DNA of 64,000 nt, from contig NZ_JACJSE010000010.1 in NCBI RefSeq assembly GCF_014698045.1, positions 210,383 through 274,382 of the forward strand. The letters run 5' to 3'. Below the pieces are notes generated by a model. The model made no database searches. It was not told the origin of the DNA and saw only the letters and a program-made list of their open reading frames with translations. The position numbers and the translations under genes were made by a program. Origin of the DNA: Aulosira sp. FACHB-615 (lineage in GTDB: Bacteria > Cyanobacteriota > Cyanobacteriia > Cyanobacteriales > Nostocaceae). This document shows, piece after piece, positions 36,116 through 45,412 of this stretch (position 1 is its first letter; the number at the start of each line of letters is the position of its first letter).

Positions 36116-37378
36116 TTACTCCAAAGAACGTCCCTTCACCTCCGCCAAACCATCCGTATCTAACACATCCCCCGTAGTGTAATAACCAGCAGCCTTCTTG
36201 GCTTCAATTTCCACCCGCGCGTCTTGGGGAATCAAATCTTCCGGTATCGCAATGCGTTCAACAATTTCAATACCAGACTGAGTAATGGCATTGAATTTCA
36301 TATTACTCATCGACACCATCCGGTCAATGCGGGTAATGCCCAGCCAATGTAACACATCGGGCATGAGTTCCTGAAAGCGCATATCTTGGACACCCGCGAC
36401 ACATTCTGTCCGGGCAAAATAGGCATCAGCGCGATCGCCTCCTTCCTGACGCTTCCGGGCGTTGTATACTAAGAACTTCGTCACCTCGCCCAAAGCCCGC
36501 CCTTCTTTGCGACAGTAGACAATAATTCCCACACCGCCTTCCTGAGCAGTTTGGACACATACCTCAATCCCGTGGACTAAATAAGGGCGACAGGTACAAA
36601 TATCTGAACCAAAGACATCAGAACCATTACACTCATCATGTACCCGCACAGCCACAGGTCTACTAGGGTCGGTAATTGCGGTGATATCCCCCACAATATA
36701 TACAGTTAAACCCCCAATGGGCGGTAAGAATACTTCTAAATCAGAACGTGTCACTAGTTCGGGGAACATCCCCCCAGTTTGTTCAAACAAGGCGCGGCGT
36801 AAATCGCCTTCAGTAATACCAAAGCGTTTAGCCACTCCAGGTAAATACCACACTGGTTCAATGGCTGCTTTCGTCACCACCAAATCACCGCCAGCTTTCA
36901 TAATTTGTCCATCCACCTGCAAGCGCCCTTTCGCCACCGCCTCTTGCAGTTCCGGCATATTAATATGTGCCTTGGTAATGGCAATTGTCGGGCGGATATC
37001 GTAACCCTGCTGTAAATAAGCAGAAAAAACCTCTGGGGCGATCGCTCCCAAGGGATCAAGTGAGACAATTTTATCAGGGTCAGCCCAGCTAGGATGGGGG
37101 CCGATTTGCTCAATTGGGGAAGTATTCGTTAAATCAGCGCGGTGGTCTGTTTGTAAAGCGCCACTCGCCACCGCTAAAGCCCGATAAATCGCATATCCGC
37201 CCGAATGAGTCCCAATTACATTGCGATGGCCTTGGTTCGTCAACGTTGCAATTACCGGGCCACGTTCCATCGGTTCACTTCCGCCCCAGTTGATGGGTAT
37301 TGGCTTGGGGCCGAAACGACTTGGATGTGATGTTAAAACAATATGCCGGGAAACACTATTTGGCTTTGGCATAGTCAT
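36116..37378 (-). CDS. GTP-cyclohydrolase-II-like URC1/urg1 protein
   Basis: The 420 residues carry the RibA-type Zn site (DECNGSDVFGSDICTC, three Cys) and GIIVYCRKEGRALGE in the C-terminal half, with a long N-terminal part not present in RibA (GGSEPMERG, HSGGYAIYRALAV). This layout fits URC1/Urg1, the first dedicated protein of the URC uracil-degradation route. As it sits with URC4- and upp-like genes, I favour uracil use over riboflavin synthesis. It heads the - strand operon; its promoter is in 37379-37807. Confidence 0.88.
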   Translation of the reverse strand: MTMPKPNSVSRHIVLTSHPSRFGPKPIPINWGGSEPMERGPVIATLTNQGHRNVIGTHSGGYAIYRALAVASGALQTDHRADLTNTSPIEQIGPHPSWADPDKIVSLDPLGAIAPEVFSAYLQQGYDIRPTIAITKAHINMPELQEAVAKGRLQVDGQIMKAGGDLVVTKAAIEPVWYLPGVAKRFGITEGDLRRALFEQTGGMFPELVTRSDLEVFLPPIGGLTVYIVGDITAITDPSRPVAVRVHDECNGSDVFGSDICTCRPYLVHGIEVCVQTAQEGGVGIIVYCRKEGRALGEVTKFLVYNARKRQEGGDRADAYFARTECVAGVQDMRFQELMPDVLHWLGITRIDRMVSMSNMKFNAITQSGIEIVERIAIPEDLIPQDARVEIEAKKAAGYYTTGDVLDTDGLAEVKGRSLE

Positions 37379-37622
37379 AAAATTTTAGATTTTAGATTGG
37401 AGATTTTGGATTTGCCCCACAGTTAAATTAGGGCTGGAGAATGCTAAAGTTGGGATTTTTGCTTGATGTCAGAGAAAAATCCATATCGTATCCGATTCAG
37501 GAACTATTATTCATGAATTTATGTAATGTTTTTATGACTTATTAGTAACTCAGTAGTTGTCAAGTATCTTGAGTAAGTTTTCTGTTTTTTGATGTGCGGT
37601 TTCTGAATGACTAATTATTTAC

Positions 37623-37641
37623 AACTCTATTATGTAGAGTT
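37623..37641. promoter_or_regulatory. Perfect 7-5-7 palindrome, candidate operator
   Basis: AACTCTA-TTATG-TAGAGTT is a perfect inverted repeat in the divergent region, two bases before the NtcA-like site. The binding protein is unknown. Confidence 0.45.
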
Positions 37642-37643
37642 TC

Positions 37644-37684
37644 GTATTTGTCAGTATTGGTTAATACAATTACTAACATAAAAT
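37644..37684 (+). promoter_or_regulatory. NtcA-like activator site with -10 box
   Basis: GTA-(8)-TAT at 37644-37657 matches the NtcA site GTA-N8-TAC at five of six bases. TAAAAT at 37679-37684 lies 21 bases after it, matching the class II spacing to a TAN3T -10 box. It would drive the genes from 37808 under nitrogen limitation. Confidence 0.4.
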
Positions 37685-37807
37685 TTGCTGTTTATTCATA
37701 GTAATGTAGAAGAAATTTAAAGATGGCATTAAATGTCACTGAGGAGATAATTTTGTGCGAAAGTTATTAATAAGGTAAAAACACTAATCTCCTAATCTCT
37801 CAAATTC

Positions 37808-38278
37808 ATGGATTCTTTATCTATTAATTCTTTACTTGAAGATTTGAAGAACCCTAATGCTTCTGTCCGGGAAAAAGCAACCAAGAAACTGTGGCGGATC
37901 TGGTTTCAGCAAAAGGGAATTCACGGTCTGGAAAAAATCGACAAAAGCCAAAAACTGCTGGATGCAGGTAAAACCACGGAAGCGGAATCACTGTTGACTA
38001 GACTCATCCAAGAACAGCCTGATTTTGCCGAAGCTTGGAATCGCCGCGCTTTTCTGTACTACAGTCTCGGTAAATATAAAGAATCTCTGGCAGACTGTCA
38101 GATGGTGATTCAAATCAACCCAGTGCATTTTGGCGCACTGCATGGTATGGGCTTATGCTATGCAGCTATTGGTCAGTATGTGGATGCAATTAAAGCCTTT
38201 AAACGTGCTTTAGCAATTCAACCTTATTCTTTAGTCAATCAAAAACTGATTTTAGAATGTACACTCAGACTCAGTTAA
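37808..38278 (+). CDS. TPR-repeat protein
   Basis: The 156 residues have a charged start and then two to three TPR units (AEAWNRRAFLYYSLGKYKESLADC and HFGALHGMGLCYAAIGQYVDAIKAFKRAL). It is soluble and likely a protein-contact module. It lies 30 bases before the ABC binding-protein gene and is probably in its operon, which is unusual for a transporter. Confidence 0.85.
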   Translation: MDSLSINSLLEDLKNPNASVREKATKKLWRIWFQQKGIHGLEKIDKSQKLLDAGKTTEAESLLTRLIQEQPDFAEAWNRRAFLYYSLGKYKESLADCQMVIQINPVHFGALHGMGLCYAAIGQYVDAIKAFKRALAIQPYSLVNQKLILECTLRLS

Positions 38279-38308
38279 AACATCAGTCTGATTACATTCT
38301 TTGGTCTT

Positions 38309-39373
38309 ATGAATCCGTTACCACCCACAACAACAGTGATTCATCGCTTTAGTCGCCGCCAGTTTATTCAGTATGGTTCCATCTGTATGGGTAGCGGCTT
38401 GCTTGCTGCTTGCACCAACAGTAACCAACCAGCTAATTCAAGTTCACAGTTAGATAAAGTCAGCTTTGGGACAAACTGGTATGCACAAGCAGAACATGGC
38501 GGATTTTACCAAGCGATCGCTACTGGTATTTACCAAAAGCATGGTCTAGATGTCACCATTAAAATGGGTGGCCCACAAGTACCAAGCGGCACTCAGTTGT
38601 TAGTCGGGGGTGCAGTTGACTTTTTTATGGGGTATGGCATCGATGCCATTAACGCCATTGCCCAAGGAATCCCCAAAATTACCGTCGCGGCCATCTTCCA
38701 AAAAGACCCGCAATGTCTGATCTCCCATCCCAACCCAGCAATTAAAACCCTTGCCGACCTCAAAGGCAAACCAATTTATATCTCAGCAGCAGCAAACGTC
38801 ACATATTGGCCAGTTCTCAAAGTCAAGTATGGTTTTACCGACGACCAAAAACGCCCCTACAACTTTAATCCTGCCCCCTTCCTGGCAGATAAAACCTCAG
38901 CACAGCAAGCTTACATCACCTCAGAACCCTACGCCATTGAAAAACAAGGCGGGTTTAAACCCACAGTATTTTTACTAGCAGATTATGGTTACACTACCTA
39001 CGCCACAACTATAGAAACCAAAAAAGAACTAGTAGACAAAAATCCCGATTTAGTCCAGCGATTTGTTGACGCTTCGATTAAAGGTTGGTACAGCTACCTG
39101 GAAAATCCCCAACCCGGAAATCAACTCATCAAACAAGATAACCCCGAAATGACCGATGACCAACTAGCTTACGGCATTCAAAAACTCAAAGAATATGGGA
39201 TTATTACTTCTGGTACTGCCGAAAAGCAAGGTATCGGGTCAATGAGTGAGGAACGCTGGCAAGGACTCTACGATAGTCTGGTAACGGCTGGGGTTTACAA
39301 ACCCAATGTTAACTACAAAGATGCCTTCACCTTGCAATTCGTCAATAAAGGCATAGAGTATTACAGCAGGTGA
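38309..39373 (+). CDS. NMT1/ThiY-type ABC substrate-binding lipoprotein
   Basis: The 354 residues start with a twin-arginine SRRQF signal and a lipobox ending LLAAC (Cys35). The mature part has FGTNWYAQAEHGGFYQAIATGIY, typical of proteins that bind pyrimidine precursors or related bases (NMT1/THI5 fold), and SEPYAIEKQG. Placed opposite the URC genes, a pyrimidine or its degradation product is the likely cargo; thiamin precursor or taurine-like cargo cannot be excluded. Confidence 0.9.
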   Translation: MNPLPPTTTVIHRFSRRQFIQYGSICMGSGLLAACTNSNQPANSSSQLDKVSFGTNWYAQAEHGGFYQAIATGIYQKHGLDVTIKMGGPQVPSGTQLLVGGAVDFFMGYGIDAINAIAQGIPKITVAAIFQKDPQCLISHPNPAIKTLADLKGKPIYISAAANVTYWPVLKVKYGFTDDQKRPYNFNPAPFLADKTSAQQAYITSEPYAIEKQGGFKPTVFLLADYGYTTYATTIETKKELVDKNPDLVQRFVDASIKGWYSYLENPQPGNQLIKQDNPEMTDDQLAYGIQKLKEYGIITSGTAEKQGIGSMSEERWQGLYDSLVTAGVYKPNVNYKDAFTLQFVNKGIEYYSR

Positions 39374-39500
39374 TAGGTTACAGGTGACAGGTTACAGGTG
39401 ATAGGATTGCGAGACAAGTCTAGATTAAGACTTATGCAAGAACTCTCTCAAACTCTTATAACTTCGCGTCCTTTGCGTCCTTTGCGGTTTGTTCACAAGA

Positions 39501-40253
39501 ATGAATAACCATCCAGCGATTACTCTAAGTCACATTAGCAAGGTCTACGCTAACGGCACTGTTGCCTTACAAGACCTAAACTTAGCAATTCCCGAAGCGC
39601 AATTTATCAGCTTAGTAGGTGCTTCGGGATGCGGTAAAAGTACAGTATTGCGATTAATAGCCGGATTAGGTAAAGTTAGTTCCGGTAACATCAATTGGGG
39701 CATACCTCAAGCAGCGCGAAAATTAGCCTTTGTCTTTCAAGATGCCGCCCTCATGCCCTGGGCAACAGTGAGAGAAAACATCCGCCTACCGCTAAAATTG
39801 GCGAGAACACCCAAGCAAGAAGCTCAAAATTTAGTCCAGCAAGCCTTAACATTAGTCGGACTGACAAATTGTGCTGATAGCTATCCCCGGCAATTATCTG
39901 GGGGGATGAAAATGCGCGTTTCCATTGCTAGGGCGTTAGTTACTCAACCCAACATTCTGTTAATGGATGAACCCTTTGGGGCTTTAGATGAAATTACCCG
40001 CAGCAAACTCAACAGCGATTTATTAGATTTGTGGCAGAAATATCACTGGACTGTGGTGTTTGTCACTCATAATATTTACGAGGCGGTGTATTTATCGAAT
40101 CGCGTCTTAGTGATGGGGATAAATCCTGGGCGGGTGGTGGCGGATATCGCAATTGATGTGCCTTATCCCCGTGATGAAGAATTTCGGACATCATTGTTAT
40201 ATAACGAATATTGCCGCAAGATTTCCCGTTGTTTAGCGGAAACTATAAATTAA
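39501..40253 (+). CDS. ABC ATPase (nitrate/taurine/pyrimidine type)
   Basis: From the ATG at 39501 the 250 residues hold one ABC domain: GASGCGKST, Q-loop FQDAALMPW, signature LSGGMKMRVSIARAL and Walker B LLMDEPFGALD. This is the SsuB/TauB/ThiZ group. It pairs with the binding protein before and the permease after it. Confidence 0.93.
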   Translation: MNNHPAITLSHISKVYANGTVALQDLNLAIPEAQFISLVGASGCGKSTVLRLIAGLGKVSSGNINWGIPQAARKLAFVFQDAALMPWATVRENIRLPLKLARTPKQEAQNLVQQALTLVGLTNCADSYPRQLSGGMKMRVSIARALVTQPNILLMDEPFGALDEITRSKLNSDLLDLWQKYHWTVVFVTHNIYEAVYLSNRVLVMGINPGRVVADIAIDVPYPRDEEFRTSLLYNEYCRKISRCLAETIN

Positions 40254-40279
40254 CCGCAGATGGACGCGGATGAACGCTG

Positions 40280-41095
40280 ATGAAAATTTTTGATAGGAAG
40301 ATACAAAGTAAGTTGATTGACGCTGAGACTTTAGCACCTGTTGTAGTTGGGGTGTTAGTGTTACTGCTGTGGGATATTTTGGTACGAGTCACTAATTTAC
40401 CACCTTATATTTTGCCTGGGCCGTTATTAGTATTGCAAACACTAATTGCTGATTGGAACGAGTTATTTCCTTCGTTATTAATTACGTTACAAATTACAGT
40501 GGTGGCTTTTATTGCGGCTGTGGTTTCTGGCTTATTAATGGCGATTTTATTTACCCAAAGTAAGTGGATAGAAAAAAGTTTATTTCCCTATACCGTCATT
40601 TTACAGACAACGCCGATAGTAGCGATCGCACCCCTGATCATCCTCTGGTTCAAAAACAACACCTTCGCCGCCCTTGTAGTCTGTGCTTGGATAGTTGCAT
40701 TTTTCCCCATCGTCTCTAACACTACTCTGGGACTCAACAGCGTTGACCGCAACTTACTCAACCTCTTTCAACTCTACAAAGCTTCACGCTGGCAAACCCT
40801 CTGGTATCTGCGTTTACCCAGTGCTATGCCTTATTTCTTAGGCGGGTTAAAAATTAGCGGTGGTTTAGCCTTAATAGGTGCTGTCGTCGCAGAATTTGTC
40901 GCCGGGACTGGTGGGGCAAAATCCGGCATTGCCTACCGTATCCTGATTTCTAGCTATAACCTGCAAATTCCGCGAATGTTTGCCGCCTTATTTCTCACCA
41001 CTGGCTTGGGTGTATTAATATTTGTCAGCCTCAGTTATCTATCAGATTTTATATTAAGTAAATGGCACGAAAGCGCCGTGAAATATGAAAATTAG
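40280..41095 (+). CDS. ABC permease (SsuC/TauC/ThiX type)
   Basis: The 271 residues give about six helices with the EAA-type loop (LFQLYKASRWQTLWYLRLPSAMPYF). It completes the importer 38309-41095 and starts 26 bases after the ATPase. Confidence 0.93.
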   Translation: MKIFDRKIQSKLIDAETLAPVVVGVLVLLLWDILVRVTNLPPYILPGPLLVLQTLIADWNELFPSLLITLQITVVAFIAAVVSGLLMAILFTQSKWIEKSLFPYTVILQTTPIVAIAPLIILWFKNNTFAALVVCAWIVAFFPIVSNTTLGLNSVDRNLLNLFQLYKASRWQTLWYLRLPSAMPYFLGGLKISGGLALIGAVVAEFVAGTGGAKSGIAYRILISSYNLQIPRMFAALFLTTGLGVLIFVSLSYLSDFILSKWHESAVKYEN

Positions 41096-41322
41096 TATAT
41101 ACAGTAGTCTTACTTTAAAGACAAGGGAGACAAGGGAGAGAGATATTTATAAGCCTTGAGAATTGCGATCGCTTTTACTAGTCTGCTAATGTACAAACTC
41201 ATCTGCGTTAATCCGCGTCCATCGGCGGTTAATTACTCTTGACTTTTACCTCACTGATTCTCTTGTTTTAGCTAACATTAGAGCAGAGTTAAATCATAAA
41301 TATCGTACTTAATAGTAGAGCT

Positions 41323-41670
41323 ATGACAGCAAGCAACCTTAGACAGCAAATTTTAGAACATCTTGAAACATTACCTGGAGAACAGGTAAAGACTCTCCTA
41401 TTAACATGGCTGACTAGTTCATCAGGAGATTTAGCAGATTTTGAGCAGTTACTGGTAAATCAAGCTACTCAAACGACACCAGAATCATTTGAAGTTGGTG
41501 AAATAGACACAGCATTAAATTTTCAACCTCTTACTGAAGCCCAAATGCTTCAACAAAGTCTATCTGCCCTCGAAACTTACCGCCGCACAGGTTCAGGAGT
41601 AGCGCATAGCCGTGTGCGCTACTGGGCAGACAGTTTAGGAACTGAGGAAGAACGTCAATGTCCGAGATAG
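41323..41670 (+). CDS. Hypothetical protein with an internal hairpin in its coding sequence
   Basis: The 115 residues are helical (LRQQILEHLETLPGEQV, then a Gln/Glu-rich middle) and end RYWADSLGTEEERQCPR. I do not recognise the family with confidence; it resembles small cyanobacterial orphan antitoxin-like proteins. At 41599-41622 the coding DNA has GTAGCGCA-(8)-TGCGCTAC, a repeat-like hairpin that adds or changes a few residues before the conserved-looking end. Confidence 0.65.
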   Translation: MTASNLRQQILEHLETLPGEQVKTLLLTWLTSSSGDLADFEQLLVNQATQTTPESFEVGEIDTALNFQPLTEAQMLQQSLSALETYRRTGSGVAHSRVRYWADSLGTEEERQCPR

Positions 41671-41686
41671 TTTGGACAGAAAGTAA

Positions 41687-41953
41687 TTAACTTTCATCCT
41701 TGTATATATTACTACGATGTCCTACTTCTACCACACTTACCAATAAAACATCATCAAAAATCTCATAGATAACACGGTAATCACCGACTCTAATTCGATA
41801 TAAGTTTTCTTCACCTTTTAACTTTTTTACTCCGTTAGGACGAGGTTCTATTACCAATTCATCTATCTTGATTTGGATACGTTCTTGTACTTCTGGAGAT
41901 AGTTTTTTAAAGCTTTTCCTCGCACTCTTTGTAAATTTAACTTCGTAAGTCAC
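41687..41953 (-). CDS. RelE/ParE-type toxin
   Basis: The 88 residues have FTKSARKSFKKL, KLKGEENLYRIRVGDYRVIYEI and VVEVGHRSNIY, the RelE pattern. It overlaps the antitoxin before it by four bases. Confidence 0.9.
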   Translation of the reverse strand: MTYEVKFTKSARKSFKKLSPEVQERIQIKIDELVIEPRPNGVKKLKGEENLYRIRVGDYRVIYEIFDDVLLVSVVEVGHRSNIYKDES

Positions 41954-42195
41954 GCAACATCCTTGTTTTTTTCATTAGCGATTTCTTGTTTAATTTCCTC
42001 CCAAGCAATCAGAGTATTATTTTCAACATCACTCTTTGCAGCATAATAGGCTTGTAAATCATTTTCTTCTGCTTCATCTTCGATTTTTTGCAATAGAGCG
42101 TAAATCTCATCTAGAGTACTATCATAAGCTTGATGCAAAAGTACATTGATTGCTTTGATTAATTGTTCACGTTCTTGTTCAGTTTTCATTTTCAT
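41950..42195 (-). CDS. Antitoxin of the RelE-like toxin
   Basis: The 81 residues are acidic and helical (EREQLIKAINVLLHQAYDSTLDEIYALLQKIEDEAEEN). It is first in the - strand pair and overlaps the toxin ATG. The family is not named with confidence; the role comes from position. Confidence 0.75.
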   Translation of the reverse strand: MKMKTEQEREQLIKAINVLLHQAYDSTLDEIYALLQKIEDEAEENDLQAYYAAKSDVENNTLIAWEEIKQEIANEKNKDVA

Positions 42196-42359
42196 ATTTA
42201 GTTGCTCACAACAATGATGCTAACTTAATTTTGTTATTAGAGACCTATCAGACCTTATATTAAAGAAATGACATTACAACTCAATTATTACAGCGTCTAG
42301 AGGAGCAGAGAGATCAATTCTCCGCCTACCTCCGCGCTACTCTGCGTTAATAAAAGACT

Positions 42360-43703
42360 ATGGCAACTACCGATTTAGAAACACTCACTGCTGCTTTTAC
42401 AGATATCGAAACTATCACTGACCCCAACCAAGTAGCCAAATTATCCCAGGATTACCACACATTTAGCCCTGTGCTTGTACCCAAATTAGCAGGCAAAGTC
42501 GGGGATATTGTTGTCCGTCCTGCTAACGAAGAAGAAGTCATAAAAGCAGCCTCGATATGTGCCGAATTACGCATACCAGTAACTGTGCGCGGTGCGGGAA
42601 CTGGGAACTATGGGCAATGCGTACCGATGTACGGTGGCGTAATTTTAGACATGACCAAAATGCAAGAAATTCTCTGGGTAAAGCCAGGGGTAGGGCGGGT
42701 ACAAGCTGGGGTGAAATTGACAGCCTTAGATAAAAAAGCACGAGAAATTGGCTGGGAAATGCGGATGGCACCCTCAACCTACCGCACAGCAACTATTGGG
42801 GGCTTTATCGCTGGAGGGAGTGGTGGTATTGGTTCGATACAGTATGGGTTACTTGGCGATCGCGGTAATCTTTTGGCATTGCGCGTGGTAACTTTAGAAA
42901 AAGAACCCCGTATCATCGAACTGCGTGGTGACGATGTGCAGAAAGTCAACCATGCTTGGGGAATTAACGGCATTATCACCGAAGTTGAAATTCCTTTAGG
43001 GACTGCTTATCCTTGGGCGGAAGTTATTGTCACCTTTAACGACTTTATGACAGCCGCTAAATTTGGTCAGGCATTAGGTAACGCCGATGGGATGATCAAA
43101 AAATTAATCTCTATCTTCGCTTCACCCATCCCAGAATACTTTAGCGCCTTACATCAATATATTCCTGTTGATACTCATGCAGCCTTATTAATGATTGCAG
43201 AACCAAGTTTAGAACTATTACCGGGTTTGGTACAGCAATACAACGGTCAAATTACCTATCAAAAGCCAGCCCAAGAAGCAGGTAAAGGACTCAATTTAGC
43301 TGAATTTACCTGGAACCACACCACCTTACACGCCCGCAGCGTTGATACTTCCATCACCTACTTGCAATCTATCTTCCCTGCCGACAAAGGTTTAGAACTA
43401 GTAGAAGAGCTTTATCATTATTTCGGTGATGAAGTGATGATGCACTTAGAATTTATTCGCGTCAACGGCCAAGCTATACCTGCGGCTTTACAACTTGTAC
43501 GTTATACCACCGAAGCACGCCTGAATGAAATTATCGAGTATCACGAAGCTAAAGGTGTGTTTATTGCCAACCCTCATACCTATATTATTGAAGACGGTGG
43601 CAGAAAAGTAATTGACCCTGAACAGTTGAAATTTAAAGAAATGGTTGACCCTTATGGGTTAATGAATCCTGGTAAGAGTAAAGTGCTGAGTTTTGAGTGC
43701 TGA
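42360..43703 (+). CDS. FAD-binding (PCMH-type) oxidoreductase, GlcD-like
   Basis: The 447 residues carry the FAD-binding pattern: VRPANEEEVIKAASIC, PVTVRGAGTGNYGQ and TATIGGFIAGGSGGIGS. The C-terminal part is of the FAD-linked oxidase type. The GlcE- and GlcF-like genes follow on the same strand, so it may be the flavin subunit of a glycolate or D-2-hydroxyacid dehydrogenase. It is more distant from classical GlcD than the other two are from their namesakes, so the substrate is open. Confidence 0.85.
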   Translation: MATTDLETLTAAFTDIETITDPNQVAKLSQDYHTFSPVLVPKLAGKVGDIVVRPANEEEVIKAASICAELRIPVTVRGAGTGNYGQCVPMYGGVILDMTKMQEILWVKPGVGRVQAGVKLTALDKKAREIGWEMRMAPSTYRTATIGGFIAGGSGGIGSIQYGLLGDRGNLLALRVVTLEKEPRIIELRGDDVQKVNHAWGINGIITEVEIPLGTAYPWAEVIVTFNDFMTAAKFGQALGNADGMIKKLISIFASPIPEYFSALHQYIPVDTHAALLMIAEPSLELLPGLVQQYNGQITYQKPAQEAGKGLNLAEFTWNHTTLHARSVDTSITYLQSIFPADKGLELVEELYHYFGDEVMMHLEFIRVNGQAIPAALQLVRYTTEARLNEIIEYHEAKGVFIANPHTYIIEDGGRKVIDPEQLKFKEMVDPYGLMNPGKSKVLSFEC

Positions 43704-43742
43704 GTGCTGTACACTGAGCGGAGTCGAAGTGTGAGTGCTGAG
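43680..43742. repeat. Dispersed 'GTGCTGAGTGCTG' repeat
   Basis: It starts in the last codons of the GlcD-like gene (AAAGTGCTGAGT) and runs into the gap. It matches 22449-22535 without the TTCGCG block. The gap to 43960 also holds the 'AAAAGGCAAAAGTAAAAAG' repeat. Confidence 0.6.
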
Positions 43743-43959
43743 TAAAAACTCTTCCCCTGCCTCCTGCCCTAACTGCATAGCGGTAAGTCAAAAGGCAAAA
43801 GTAAAAAGTAAGCCATTGCGGTGGACGGGTTTCCCGGCATAAAGCAAATGGCGCACCCGAAGGGCAAAAATTAAGAATACTTTTGACTTTTGGTTTTTTA
43901 CTTTTGACTTTTCCAGCCTTGCCATAACGATAATTTTTAACACTGAACTACTTAAACTA

Positions 43960-45240
43960 ATGAAAGGTATTGCAACCGATATTGCATCTATTGTTGGCGA
44001 AGAAAATATTGTTCTTTGGGAAAATCTCGCAGCCAGTCAACGAAAATCTATTCAACAGGCGACATCTGCCGTAAATTCCCCTTGTATTGTCTATCCCCAC
44101 ACTCAAACACAACTATCTCAAGTCATGGCCACCGCCCATCAAAATCAGTGGCGAGTCCTGCCTTGTGGGAGTGGTAGTAAACTGAACTGGGGTGGTTTAG
44201 CCAAAGGTATTGATATTGTCGTCAGTACAGAACGAATTAACCAACTCATCGAACATGCGGTGGGAGATTTGACTATTACAGTCGAAGCCGGGATGAAATT
44301 CGCCCAAATCCAAGGAATTTTGGCAAAATCACGCCAATTTCTTGCCCTTGACCCCACAGACCCAGAAACAGCAACCATAGGTGGTATTGTAGCTACTGGT
44401 GATACAGGTTCTCTGCGACAACGTTATGGAAGTGTCCGCGACCAGTTACTTGGTATTACCTTTGTACGTGCAGATGGACAAATTGCCAAAGCTGGTGGAC
44501 GAGTTGTTAAAAACGTTGCTGGCTATGACTTGATGAAGTTGTTTACTGGGTCTTACGGCACATTAGGAATTATTAGTCAAGTCACTTTTCGCGTGTATCC
44601 GATGCAAGAAGTAGCGGGTACTGTGGTGTTAACTGGAACAGCAGAGGCCATATCTCAAGCTGCTTCTACATTGCGAGGTTCAGCGTTAACACCAACCCAA
44701 GCTGATTTACTATCTGCACAACTTGTATCTAACTTAGGTTTGGGTACAGGATTAGGATTAATTGCCCGTTTTCAAAGTATTAGTGAAAGTGTCAAAGAAC
44801 AATCAAACCGCCTTTTGGAAGTCGGTACAAAGTTGGGTTTAAATGGGGCAGTATACGCCGATGCAGATGATACCAATCTATGGCAGAGATTACAAAACCA
44901 AATCAAATCTCCTGACACAGAGTCGGCAATTACCTGCAAAATAGGAGTGTTACCAAGCGCGGCTGTGGAGATTTTAAATCAAGTGAACATTGGTTTAGTT
45001 CATATTAGTAGCGGTTTGGGTTGGCTACAATTAGAGGAGAAAAGTCAAGTTTTAAAATTGCGCGATCGCACTCAAAATCATCAAGGTTTCTTATCTATTT
45101 TAACTGCACCTGCAACAGTCAAGCAAAATATTGATGTTTGGGGTAACATCGGTAATGCTTTGCCCTTGATGCGCCGCATTAAAGCACAGTTTGATAGCCA
45201 AAATATTTTAAGTCCGGGTCGATTTGTCGGTGGAATTTAA
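43960..45240 (+). CDS. FAD-binding subunit, GlcE-like
   Basis: The 426 residues have the PCMH FAD pattern with PCGSGSKLNWGG, ATIGGIVATGDTGSLRQRYG and GRVVKNVAGYDLMKLFTGSYGTLGII, which is the usual GlcE series, ending SPGRFVGG. It is likely the second flavin-type subunit of glycolate dehydrogenase and precedes the Fe-S subunit. Confidence 0.9.
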   Translation: MKGIATDIASIVGEENIVLWENLAASQRKSIQQATSAVNSPCIVYPHTQTQLSQVMATAHQNQWRVLPCGSGSKLNWGGLAKGIDIVVSTERINQLIEHAVGDLTITVEAGMKFAQIQGILAKSRQFLALDPTDPETATIGGIVATGDTGSLRQRYGSVRDQLLGITFVRADGQIAKAGGRVVKNVAGYDLMKLFTGSYGTLGIISQVTFRVYPMQEVAGTVVLTGTAEAISQAASTLRGSALTPTQADLLSAQLVSNLGLGTGLGLIARFQSISESVKEQSNRLLEVGTKLGLNGAVYADADDTNLWQRLQNQIKSPDTESAITCKIGVLPSAAVEILNQVNIGLVHISSGLGWLQLEEKSQVLKLRDRTQNHQGFLSILTAPATVKQNIDVWGNIGNALPLMRRIKAQFDSQNILSPGRFVGGI

Positions 45241-45412
45241 CTAACTACCGCCAAGAAAGTCCCGATAAAACTTATTTCATAGTCCAGTATACAAGAGTGA
45301 CTATTATGTTTACTCAGTATTCAGCAATTTATATGAAAGAGGGACTCTTCACTCCTGGCTAAGTACTAAGATTTTTACTCAGCACTCAGCACTTTCAACT
45401 CAGAGGATAAAT

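Larger units (their letters stand above)
37379..37807. other. Divergent promoter region between urc operon and TPR-ABC operon
   Basis: The 429 bases have no gene. They contain the palindrome at 37623-37641 and the NtcA-like site at 37644-37684 described separately. They drive the urc operon leftward and the TPR/ABC genes rightward. Confidence 0.6.

Noticed and set aside
36116..37378. Annotation as RibA of riboflavin synthesis
   Set aside because: The Zn site is RibA-like, but the long N-terminus and the URC4/upp neighbours favour URC1.
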